Below are positions 52,318 to 59,735 of a stretch of DNA of 64,000 bases, piece after piece. Location: contig NZ_JAFVLN010000005.1 of assembly GCF_017377775.1 (NCBI RefSeq), positions 434,001-498,000 on the forward strand, in the 5' to 3' direction. How positions within the stretch are numbered: position 1 is the stretch's first letter; the number at the start of each line of letters is the position of its first letter. The stretch comes from Streptomyces sp. VRA16 Mangrove soil. Its GTDB lineage: Bacteria; Actinomycetota; Actinomycetes; Streptomycetales; Streptomycetaceae. The notes under the pieces were generated by a model that saw only the letters and a list, made by a program, of their open reading frames with translations, did not search any database and was not told the DNA's origin. A program made the translations under genes and the position numbers.

Positions 52318-52650
52318 TGGAACGGACGACGTGCTGCGTGGTGGGCGGCGGCCCGGCCTCGACCGGTTCCGGGCGCGGCTCGGGCAACGGCTCGCACGGG
52401 AGCGGGAGGTGACGGACGCGATCGCGTCCTGGGACGACGTGAAGCTCCTGGAGGTGACGATGGGCCGGCTCACCACCTGGTACCGCGAGGGGCTGCTGTG
52501 CATCGGCGACGCAGCGCACATCATGTCGCCGACCGGCGGCGTCGGGGCCGACCTGGCCGCAGGCCCTGCCGGCGGCGGGCCTGCTCGGTGAAGGCGAGGG
52601 CACCGTCCGTGCGCCGGGGACTCATCGTGGCACCACCGTGTCCTGGCTCG
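52318..52650 (+). pseudogene. Remnant of FAD-dependent aromatic monooxygenase
   Basis: The ATG at 52318 begins MERTTCCVVGGGPAS, the dinucleotide-binding start of a PHBH/UbiH-type monooxygenase. The frame then shifts and jumps about 260 residues of a normal protein to DRFRARLGQRLAREREVTD and LTTWYREGLLCIGDAAHIMSPTGGVGADLA, the family's GD motif. A second shift restores QALPAAGLLGEGEG (normally IQDAVAAARLLAEPL) in another frame. Two frame breaks and a large internal deletion mean no functional enzyme is made. Confidence 0.8.
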
Positions 52651-52657
52651 TGCGTCG

Positions 52658-52674
52658 CGGTCGACAGTCGACCG
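52658..52674. repeat. 17-bp perfect palindrome CGGTCGAC-A-GTCGACCG
   Basis: Perfect inverted repeat just beyond the 3' end of the LacI gene and the decayed monooxygenase. It may be a short terminator-like stem, an operator left from the lost gene, or chance. Confidence 0.4.
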
Positions 52675-52684
52675 TACACCGGCC

Positions 52685-53737
52685 TCAGTGGGCGCCCGGG
52701 GCGGGCGCGGTCGACTCCCGAACCACCAGACGGGGTCTGATCAGCAACGAACGTCCCGCGCCCGAGGACGTCTCGATCCGGGTGCGCAGCTGCTGGAAGG
52801 TCTCGGCCGCCATCTCCGGGAGCGGCTGGCGCACGGTGGTCAGCGGGGGTTCGAAGAGTTCGGCGAGCAGGATGTCGTCGAAGCCGACCACGGAGACCTC
52901 CCGGCCCGCGCTGACGCCGGCGTCACGGGCCCCTCGGCACACGCCGATCGCGCACATGTCGTTGATCGCGACGAAGCCGGTGGGCGGCTCGGGCTGCGCG
53001 AGGAGTTCCCGGGCCGCGGCCCGCCCCAGTTCGGCGGACTCCTTGTCGCCGAACTCGCTGGTCGCCGCGCCCGGCCAGACCACGGCCGACGCCGGATCGA
53101 CACCAGCCTCCTCCAGGGCCGCACGGAAGCCGCGCATGCGCTCGCGCCGGTTCACACTGCTGACGGATCCGGACACGAACGCCAGCCTGCGGTGGCCGAG
53201 TTCGAGCAGATGGCGGGTGGCGAGCTCGGCCCCCATCGCGTTGTCGACGCTGATGCTGGAGAGGGACGCCGGGTCGCCGGACTGGGCGGCGCGGTCGAAC
53301 GCGACCATCTTCAGGCCGCGCTTGAGCAGCGGCGCCACATGGTCGAGGGTCGGCAGCGACGAGCACAGGACGACACCGCTCACCCCGTCGGCCAGCAGCT
53401 CCTCGCCGTACTTGAGCTCCCTGGCCGGGTCGCGCTCGCTGTTGCAGAGCAGGACGTGGTACCCCTCGGCCAGCGCCACGGCCTCCAACTCCCGCGCCAG
53501 GGCGCCCCAGAAGGGGTTGGCCACGGAGGGGACGATCAGGCCGATGACGCGGATGCGGCCGGTGCGCAGCATCCGCGCGGCGCGGTTCGGCCGGTAGCCC
53601 AGCGTCTCTATGACCTGCTCGACGCGGGCGAGGGTCGCGGGCTGCATCCGGTCGGTGCGCCCGTTGAGCACATTCGAGACCGTGCTCGCGGACACCCCTG
53701 CCGCCTGTGCGACCTGATGGATCGTTACCCCGTTCAA
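52685..53737 (-). CDS. LacI-family regulator of polysaccharide-lyase locus
   Basis: A 350-residue LacI/GalR repressor. HTH residues 4-25 (TIHQVAQAAGVSASTVSNVLNG), hinge PNRAARMLR, and a ligand domain with RVIGLIVPSVANPFWGALA and SVVGFDDILLAELFEPPLTTVRQP. The start is TTG at 53737, eight bases after GGAGG, which gives the HTH at the expected position. It is divergent from the ABC/lyase operon; three operator-like repeats lie in the gap. Probably induced by an unsaturated oligouronide or its breakdown product (inference). Confidence 0.93.
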   Translation of the reverse strand: MNGVTIHQVAQAAGVSASTVSNVLNGRTDRMQPATLARVEQVIETLGYRPNRAARMLRTGRIRVIGLIVPSVANPFWGALARELEAVALAEGYHVLLCNSERDPARELKYGEELLADGVSGVVLCSSLPTLDHVAPLLKRGLKMVAFDRAAQSGDPASLSSISVDNAMGAELATRHLLELGHRRLAFVSGSVSSVNRRERMRGFRAALEEAGVDPASAVVWPGAATSEFGDKESAELGRAAARELLAQPEPPTGFVAINDMCAIGVCRGARDAGVSAGREVSVVGFDDILLAELFEPPLTTVRQPLPEMAAETFQQLRTRIETSSGAGRSLLIRPRLVVRESTAPAPGAH

Positions 53738-53777
53738 CGCGGTGCCACCTCCGGCTCGTCACGTCACTGTACGCAGC

Positions 53778-53793
53778 AGTGTACCGATTTACT
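53778..53793. promoter_or_regulatory. LacI operator-like repeat 1
   Basis: AGTGTACCGATTTACT has partial dyad symmetry (AGTnnAnCGnTnnACT) around a central CG, as LacI-family operators do. It is 41 bp upstream of the LacI gene start, suggesting autoregulation. Confidence 0.6.
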
Positions 53794-53894
53794 GAACGAG
53801 CAACACCGCCAAGGGACTTCTTGATCCTCGTAACAGGACCGAAAAATAGTTGCGTGTGGGCTGTTGACGCTCGGTTGAGGCCGTTCCTAGCATC

Positions 53895-53910
53895 AGTGCA
53901 TCGATTTACC
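53895..53910. promoter_or_regulatory. LacI operator-like repeat 2
   Basis: AGTGCATCGATTTACC matches repeat 1 at 13 of 16 positions with the same central CGATTTAC. Lies in the middle of the divergent region. Confidence 0.6.
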
Positions 53911-53966
53911 GAAGGCCGCGACCCCACCGCGGGCATCTACGTCGTGGCACGTAGCCGCATCGATCT

Positions 53967-53982
53967 GTGCATCGGTGCACCA
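53967..53982. promoter_or_regulatory. LacI operator-like repeat 3
   Basis: GTGCATCGGTGCACC shares GTGCATCG with repeat 2 and is itself a good palindrome (GTGCA/TGCAC). It lies about 40 bp before the binding-protein start, where a bound repressor would block transcription. Confidence 0.55.
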
Positions 53983-54020
53983 CTCACCATCTCGCTTCCT
54001 CGCCTCTTAAGGGGTGTCCC

Positions 54021-55292
54021 ATGGAACTCACGAGACGATCGCTCCTGGCCGCGCTGGGCGCCGGCACGGCGGCGGCGCTCACCGGCTGCGGCGCCGGCAC
54101 CGGCGCGAGCGGCAAGGCCGACGGACCGGCCCAGGGGGAGATCTCGCTGCTCACCCCGATCTACGAGGGGGCGGACGGCAAGCAGCTCCTGGAGGGGAAG
54201 ATCCTCAAGGACTTCCGCGCGAAGTACCCGGACGTCAAGGTCAGCGTCGACTACACGACGTACACCCAGCTCAACGAGAAGATCACCACCGCGCTCGCGG
54301 GCGGCCTGCTGCCGGACGTGCTGATGATGGGAGTCGGCTGGATCCCGCCGTTCGCCGCGAAGAAGGTGCTCGCCGAACTGCCGGAGTCGCTCGCCGCCAA
54401 GTACGACTACGAGGACCGGGTTCTCGAACCTTCCCGCTACCAGGGCACGTTGTACGCCCTGCCGACCGTGATGGCGACGCGCCTGGTCGCCTACCGCAAG
54501 GACCACTTCGCGGCGGCCGGCATCAAGAAGCCCCCGGCGTCACTGGCCGAACTGCGCGCCATGGCCAAGGAGTTGACCAAGGGCGAGCGGATGGGCATGG
54601 ACCCGTTCTCCATCGATCTGCGCCAGTGCTGGGAGACGTTCCTGTACGCCAACGGCGGTCAGCTGTTCAGCCCCGACGGGAAGAAGACCGCGTTCACCGA
54701 CGCGCGAGGTGTCGAGGCGCTGCAGTTCTTCAAGGATCTGCAGAAGGACGGCTCGGCGGACTACGCGAAGAAGACGGAGGCGGACGCGGGCGCCGCGACC
54801 AATCTCCAGCTCGGCAAGGCGTCCATGATGATGACCGGCAGCGGCCTGTGGAAGCAGCTCCAGGAGCAGAGCCCGGAGCTCATCGAGAAGGATCTCGTCG
54901 GCGCGTTCGTGCTGCGCGGCCGCAGGCCCGCGATGCTCACCGGCGGCACCCTGGTCTGCCAGTCGGCGCGCAGCCAACACGCCGCCGCCGCACAGGCGTT
55001 GGTCGCGCACCTGGCGGCGCCCGGCAACGTGCTGGCGGCCGCGAAGCAGCGGGCGACGGTCCCCGGCATCACCTCGCTGCGCTCGTCGTCGTACGTGAAG
55101 GGCAACAAGCTGGTCGACTTCTCGGTCCGCAATCTGGGCGACGCCTGCGCCGAGGGCGGCACTCCGGCCTGGATGGAGATCCGCGAGAAGATCAAGCCGA
55201 CGCTCGAACCGGCGATCGTGGGCGACACGTCGGCGGCGTCCGCCATAGCCGACCTCGGCGAGCTGGCCGACGCGGCCATCTCCCGGCTGTGA
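54021..55292 (+). CDS. Extracellular sugar-binding lipoprotein (Tat-type) of second ABC importer
   Basis: A 423-residue CUT1 solute-binding protein. The N-terminus MELTRRSLLAALGAGTAAALTGC combines twin arginines with a lipobox, Cys23 being the lipidated residue. 'ILKDFRAKYPDVKVSVDYTTY' and 'GQLFSPDGKKTAFTD' are typical CUT1 landmarks. The start at 54021 has AAGGGG six bases upstream. First gene of an operon running to the window end. Expected ligand: oligosaccharides made by the secreted lyases encoded downstream. Confidence 0.93.
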   Translation: MELTRRSLLAALGAGTAAALTGCGAGTGASGKADGPAQGEISLLTPIYEGADGKQLLEGKILKDFRAKYPDVKVSVDYTTYTQLNEKITTALAGGLLPDVLMMGVGWIPPFAAKKVLAELPESLAAKYDYEDRVLEPSRYQGTLYALPTVMATRLVAYRKDHFAAAGIKKPPASLAELRAMAKELTKGERMGMDPFSIDLRQCWETFLYANGGQLFSPDGKKTAFTDARGVEALQFFKDLQKDGSADYAKKTEADAGAATNLQLGKASMMMTGSGLWKQLQEQSPELIEKDLVGAFVLRGRRPAMLTGGTLVCQSARSQHAAAAQALVAHLAAPGNVLAAAKQRATVPGITSLRSSSYVKGNKLVDFSVRNLGDACAEGGTPAWMEIREKIKPTLEPAIVGDTSAASAIADLGELADAAISRL

Positions 55293-55305
55293 GGGGTCGC
55301 TGACC

Positions 55306-56262
55306 GTGGGAGCCGTCTCCGTACTCAAGACGCGGCCGCCGACCGCGCCCGCACCACCCGTCGCGCCGTCGACTCCCGCTCGCCGCAAGGGTCCTGGGGC
55401 CCGCAGGCGCCGGGCGGGTCTGCTGATGGTGGCGCCCGCGCTGCTGCACGCGGCGCTGTGGATCGGTGTGCCGGTCGTCGCCGCCGTGTGTCTGGCGTTC
55501 ACGTCGTACGACGTACTGACCCCGCCGAGGTTCGTCGGCCTGGACAACTTCCGGGACATGCTGAACGACGCCGTGTTCCGCAAGGCGATCGTCAACACCG
55601 TCGTCTACACGTTCTTCACGGTGCCGTTCGGGATGGCGCTCGGGCTGCTGCTCGCCCTCGCGCTCAACACCGGGCTGCGGGCACGCGGAGTGTTCCGGAC
55701 CGCGATCTTCCTGCCGCAGGTGACCGCGACCGTGGCGATCGCGCTGGTGTGGCTGTGGATCTACAACCCGCGCAACGGCCTGTTCAACACGCTGCTCGGC
55801 CTGTTCGGGATCGAGGGCCCGGCCTGGCTCGCCTCCACGTCGTGGGCGATGCCGTCGGTGATCCTCGTCGGCGTCTGGCAGGGCATCGGCATGAAGATGC
55901 TGATCTATCTGGCCGCGCTGCAGAACCTTCCGAAGGACCTGTACGAGGCGGCCTCCGTCGACGGGGCCTCGCCGGTGCGGCAGTTCTTCTCGATCACGCT
56001 GCCGCTGCTGAAGCCGGCCACCTTCTTCGTCCTCATCACCTCGATGATCGGCGCGTTCCAGTCCTTCGACCAGATCTACGTCCTCACCGACGGCGGCCCC
56101 GCGGGCTCGACGACGATGATGACGTACGAGATCTACAAGTCGGCGTTCCGCGAGTTCCGCGTGGGCTACGCCTGCGCCCAGTCGCTGGTCCTGTTCGTGC
56201 TGCTCATGGGGTTCACCCTCGTCAACCGGCGCATCATGGGAGGCACCCGTGGCCACGACTGA
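55306..56262 (+). CDS. Sugar ABC transporter permease (MalF type), lyase locus
   Basis: A 318-residue permease, GTG start 13 bp after the binding-protein gene. Six predicted membrane spans; EAA loop EAASVDGASPVRQFFSITLP at about residues 222-241. A Pro/Ala-rich cytosolic N-terminus of about 35 residues precedes the first span. Overlaps the next permease gene by 14 bp. Confidence 0.92.
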   Translation: MGAVSVLKTRPPTAPAPPVAPSTPARRKGPGARRRRAGLLMVAPALLHAALWIGVPVVAAVCLAFTSYDVLTPPRFVGLDNFRDMLNDAVFRKAIVNTVVYTFFTVPFGMALGLLLALALNTGLRARGVFRTAIFLPQVTATVAIALVWLWIYNPRNGLFNTLLGLFGIEGPAWLASTSWAMPSVILVGVWQGIGMKMLIYLAALQNLPKDLYEAASVDGASPVRQFFSITLPLLKPATFFVLITSMIGAFQSFDQIYVLTDGGPAGSTTMMTYEIYKSAFREFRVGYACAQSLVLFVLLMGFTLVNRRIMGGTRGHD

Positions 56263-57145
56263 GACCGTGCGCCCCGCGGCGCGGCGGCCCGTTCCGCCCG
56301 GCCGGATCGTGCTGTACGTGACGCTGTCGGTGATCTCGCTGCTGATGGTGGTGCCCTTCCTGTGGATGATCGTCACCTCGCTGAAGACCCCGCAGGAGAT
56401 CGCGTCCGAGCACACCGGGCTGCTGCCCGCGCACTGGGACTTCGGCAACTACGTCGACGCGTTCGACGCGGCGCCGTTCGCCACGTACGCCCGCAACAGC
56501 TTCGTCATCGCGCTCAGTCACACCGTGCTCAACGTGGTGTTCGCGTCGATGGCGGGGTACGCGCTGGCCCGGATCCGGTTCCGCGGCAGTGAGTTCCTGT
56601 TCTACTGCTTCGTCGCCGCGCTGATGATCCCGACGTACACCAAGGTCCTGCCCGAGTTCCTGATCGTGCGGTTCATGCCGCTCGCGGGCGGCAACGACCT
56701 GTTCGGGCAGGGCGGCAGCGGCTGGCTCGACACCTGGTGGGCGCTGATCGTGCCCGGCGCGGTGACACCGTTCGCGGTGTTCCTGTTCCGCCAGTTCTAC
56801 CTGGATCTTCCGGTGGAGCTGGAGGAGGCGGCCCGCCTCGACGGGCTCGGCGAGTTCCGGATCTACGCCCGCATCATGACGCCGCAGGTCAAGCCGGCGC
56901 TCACCACGGTGGCGCTGCTGACCTTCGAGTCGTCGTGGAACAACTTCCTGTGGCCGCTGCTCGTGACGCGCACCGACAGTCTGCGCGTCATCCAGGTCGG
57001 CCTGTCGGTCTTCAAGACGGAGAACGGCACGCAGTGGCACTTCCTCATGGCCGGTACGACGCTCGCGACGCTGCCGATGGTGCTGCTGTTCCTGCTCGGC
57101 CAGCGCTACTTCGTGCAGGGGTTCGCCCACACCGGCCTCAAGTGA
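56249..57145 (+). CDS. Sugar ABC transporter permease (MalG type), lyase locus
   Basis: A 298-residue permease with GTG start inside the end of the previous gene, indicating translational coupling. Six predicted spans; EAA loop EEAARLDGLGEFRIYARIMTP at about residues 190-210. No ATPase gene follows, again implying a shared ATPase such as MsiK. Confidence 0.92.
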   Translation: MATTETVRPAARRPVPPGRIVLYVTLSVISLLMVVPFLWMIVTSLKTPQEIASEHTGLLPAHWDFGNYVDAFDAAPFATYARNSFVIALSHTVLNVVFASMAGYALARIRFRGSEFLFYCFVAALMIPTYTKVLPEFLIVRFMPLAGGNDLFGQGGSGWLDTWWALIVPGAVTPFAVFLFRQFYLDLPVELEEAARLDGLGEFRIYARIMTPQVKPALTTVALLTFESSWNNFLWPLLVTRTDSLRVIQVGLSVFKTENGTQWHFLMAGTTLATLPMVLLFLLGQRYFVQGFAHTGLK

Positions 57146-57182
57146 CCCCTCGCAACTCCCCGCCCTTTTCGAAAGGTTCCGC

Positions 57183-57947
57183 ATGTCCAGTGATCTTCAG
57201 GGTTCCCGTGCGCTCGTGACCGGCGCGGGGCACGGCATCGGCCGGGCCATCGCCGTCGCGCTCGCCGCGGCCGGCTGCGACGTCGCCGTGCACTACCGCG
57301 GCTCGGCCGAGGAGGCGGGCCGCACGGTCGCCGCGATCGAGGAGCTGGGACGGCGCGCCAAGGCGTTCCAGGCCGACGTCACCGTCACGGCCGAGGTGGA
57401 CGGGCTCGTGGCCGACACCGTCGGGTTCCTCGGCGGGCTCGACGTCCTCGTGTGCAACGCGGGGCATCTGATCGGCCGGGCGACCGTCGCGGAGATGAGC
57501 GACGAGCACTTCGACCGGGTGATCGACGCGAATCTGACGTCGACGTTCCGTACCTGCCGGGCCGCCCTGCCACATCTGTCGGCGTCGCCCGCCGGGCGCA
57601 TCGTGACCATGTCGTCGCTGGCCGCGCACAACGGCGGTGGCCCCGGCTCGGTGGCGTACGCCGCCGCGAAGGCCGGCATCCGCGGCTTCACGAAGGCGCT
57701 GGCCAAGGAGGTCGCGGGGGCGGGCGTGACGGTGAACGCGGTCGCGCCGGGCTTCATCAAGGGCACCGCGTTCCACGACACGTTCACGGCGCCCGAGGCG
57801 CAGGAGGCGATGGCGGCGGGCATCCCGGTCGGCCGTCCCGGCACGCCGGAGGACGTCGCCGCGTCCGTCGTCCACCTCGCCTCGCCCGCCGCCGGGTTCC
57901 TCACGGGGACGACGCTCGACATCGACGGTGGTGTGTGGCCCCGATGA
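57183..57947 (+). CDS. SDR-family NAD(P)-dependent oxidoreductase
   Basis: A 254-residue classical short-chain dehydrogenase/reductase. Cofactor motif TGAGHGIG (13-20), NAG at 92-94, catalytic Ser144/145, Tyr159 and Lys163 (YxxxK), and the terminal DIDGGVWPR. Position between an oligosaccharide importer and two lyases suggests reduction of the unsaturated-uronate product (4-deoxy-5-hexosulose uronate) to 2-keto-3-deoxygluconate, as in alginate pathways. This role is inferred from context only. Stop overlaps the next start (ATGA). Confidence 0.9.
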   Translation: MSSDLQGSRALVTGAGHGIGRAIAVALAAAGCDVAVHYRGSAEEAGRTVAAIEELGRRAKAFQADVTVTAEVDGLVADTVGFLGGLDVLVCNAGHLIGRATVAEMSDEHFDRVIDANLTSTFRTCRAALPHLSASPAGRIVTMSSLAAHNGGGPGSVAYAAAKAGIRGFTKALAKEVAGAGVTVNAVAPGFIKGTAFHDTFTAPEAQEAMAAGIPVGRPGTPEDVAASVVHLASPAAGFLTGTTLDIDGGVWPR

Positions 57948-59734
57948 GCCGGATGATCCCGCGCGAGCGGGGCGGCTGGTGGCACGCGTACGTGTGTCCC
58001 GCGCACGGTCTCGAACTGGACCACGGCGACGTGCTGTCCGGGGTGTTCCCCGAGGGCGGCGCGCGGTGTGCCCGCGGCTGCCGGGTGGACACCCCCGAGG
58101 TGCGCGGCGCGTGGACGGTCCTCGCGCACCAGGCGTGGGCGCGCCGGATCCGGGTGCTCGCGCTGCGCGGAGAGGACGCCGATGCGGTGCGGCTACTGGT
58201 CGAGTACGCCGATGTGTACCGGGAGTTGGCGGCCGACGGGCACGAGGGCGCGCAGGCGTGGATGCTGCGCGGGCGGCTCTTCCACCAGGCGCTGACCGAC
58301 GCGATCTGGGCGGTGAACATCGGACACGCCGTCTGGACGCTCGCGGAGCACGGCGCGCCCGGTACCGACGCCGTGCTCCCGCTCCTGGACGAACTGGAAC
58401 GGGCGGCCCTCGACGCCCGGCACGTCCTGGTCGACCGGGGCGATCTGGCGTCGAACTACACGACGTGGCTGACAGCGGCGGGGATCGCGACGGGCCGGGC
58501 GGCGGCGCTGGTGCGCGGCACTTCGTGGGACGGCGCCAAGCAGTGGCTGGACGGGCCGCACGGGCTGTACGCGCAGCTGCGGGCGTGCGTCGGCGGCGAC
58601 GGCTGGGAGTGGGAGGGCAGCACGTACTACCACGGGTTCGTGCTGCGGGCCGCGCTGCTCGCGCTGCGCGGTCTCGCTCCCGCGGACGTTCCGGCGGACG
58701 TGGCGCAGCGGTTGTGCGGCATGGTCGACGTGCTCGCGGCGCTGGCCACGGACGGCGGGGTGCTGCCCGCCCTCAACGACGGGCCGTACGTGCGGGCTCC
58801 GCTCGCCCTGGAGTGGCTCGAACTGGTCGCGCTGGCGGAGGGTTTCGCGCCGTCGTCGCGTCTCGCCGCGGTGGCGGCGCAGGCCCGGGTGGAGGCCGGG
58901 GCGATGGACGACGGCATGGACCTGCTGCTCTCCGGCCAAGGCCCGTGGTTCGCGGGTCCCCCGCTGCCGGAGCGGCCGGCGCCCGCGCCGGTGACGGTCT
59001 TCGAGGACGCCGGGTACGCGGTGGTGCGTTCGGCCGGGGTGCAGGCGGTTCTGGCGTTCGGGCCGCACGGCGGTTCGCACGGGCACCGGGACAAGCTGGC
59101 CCTGTCGCTGTACGGCAGCGGCGCGTGCTGGCAGCCCGATCCGGGCCAAGTCCCCTACGCGCACGCCGAGTTCCGGGACCATTACGCCTCGACGGCGGCG
59201 CACCCGGCGTTCCGGGTCGACGGCGCCGAGCAGGCGGAGTGCGCGGGCCGACTCGTAGCGCGCGACGCGGTGTCGGTGACGGCCGAGGTGAGCGAGGCGT
59301 ACGACGGGGTGCGGGCGGTGCGCCGGATCGAGGCGGCGGGCTCCCACCTCGTCGACGTCCTGACGGTGGAGGCCGGCGCCGGACGGCAGGTCACGGCCCA
59401 GTTGCGGCCCGGCGTCGCGCTCGACGTGCAGGTGCAGCCGGACGGGCCGGTGCGCACGACCTGGTACGGGCCCGGCGACGAGGTGCTGCACGGCTGGCAC
59501 GCCTCGGACGGTGCCGTACGCCCGGTGACCCGGCCGGGACCAGGGACGGCTGACGATCCTCAACTCACGCACACCTGGGTCGACTTGACCGGGTACGGCG
59601 CGCGGATCGTGTACGCGTCCGTGTACCGGACGGCGGCGCAGGGCCCGGCCGTGACGGATGTGCGCGTGACCGGGGACGAGGTCGTGGTGGAGCGCGCCGA
59701 CGGCTCGCGGAGCGTGCACGGGACGGGGGCCTGA
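57944..59734 (+). CDS. Heparinase II/III-like lyase, cytosolic (1)
   Basis: A 596-residue protein. The N-terminal half (about 60-330) is an (alpha/alpha) toroid with DRGDLASNYTTWLTAAGI and 'GDGWEWEGSTYYHGFVLRAAL' (aromatic/Tyr-His region typical of catalysis). The C-terminal half has the heparinase II/III signature GPHGGSHGHRDKLALSLYG (about 373-391). There is no signal peptide, so it should act on imported oligosaccharides by beta-elimination, as exo-lyases of families PL15/PL17/PL21 do. Overlaps the SDR gene by ATGA. The first 50 residues (WWHAYVCPAHGLELDH with Cys pairs) are unusual and may bind metal. Confidence 0.82.
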   Translation: MSRMIPRERGGWWHAYVCPAHGLELDHGDVLSGVFPEGGARCARGCRVDTPEVRGAWTVLAHQAWARRIRVLALRGEDADAVRLLVEYADVYRELAADGHEGAQAWMLRGRLFHQALTDAIWAVNIGHAVWTLAEHGAPGTDAVLPLLDELERAALDARHVLVDRGDLASNYTTWLTAAGIATGRAAALVRGTSWDGAKQWLDGPHGLYAQLRACVGGDGWEWEGSTYYHGFVLRAALLALRGLAPADVPADVAQRLCGMVDVLAALATDGGVLPALNDGPYVRAPLALEWLELVALAEGFAPSSRLAAVAAQARVEAGAMDDGMDLLLSGQGPWFAGPPLPERPAPAPVTVFEDAGYAVVRSAGVQAVLAFGPHGGSHGHRDKLALSLYGSGACWQPDPGQVPYAHAEFRDHYASTAAHPAFRVDGAEQAECAGRLVARDAVSVTAEVSEAYDGVRAVRRIEAAGSHLVDVLTVEAGAGRQVTAQLRPGVALDVQVQPDGPVRTTWYGPGDEVLHGWHASDGAVRPVTRPGPGTADDPQLTHTWVDLTGYGARIVYASVYRTAAQGPAVTDVRVTGDEVVVERADGSRSVHGTGA

Positions 59735-59735
59735 C

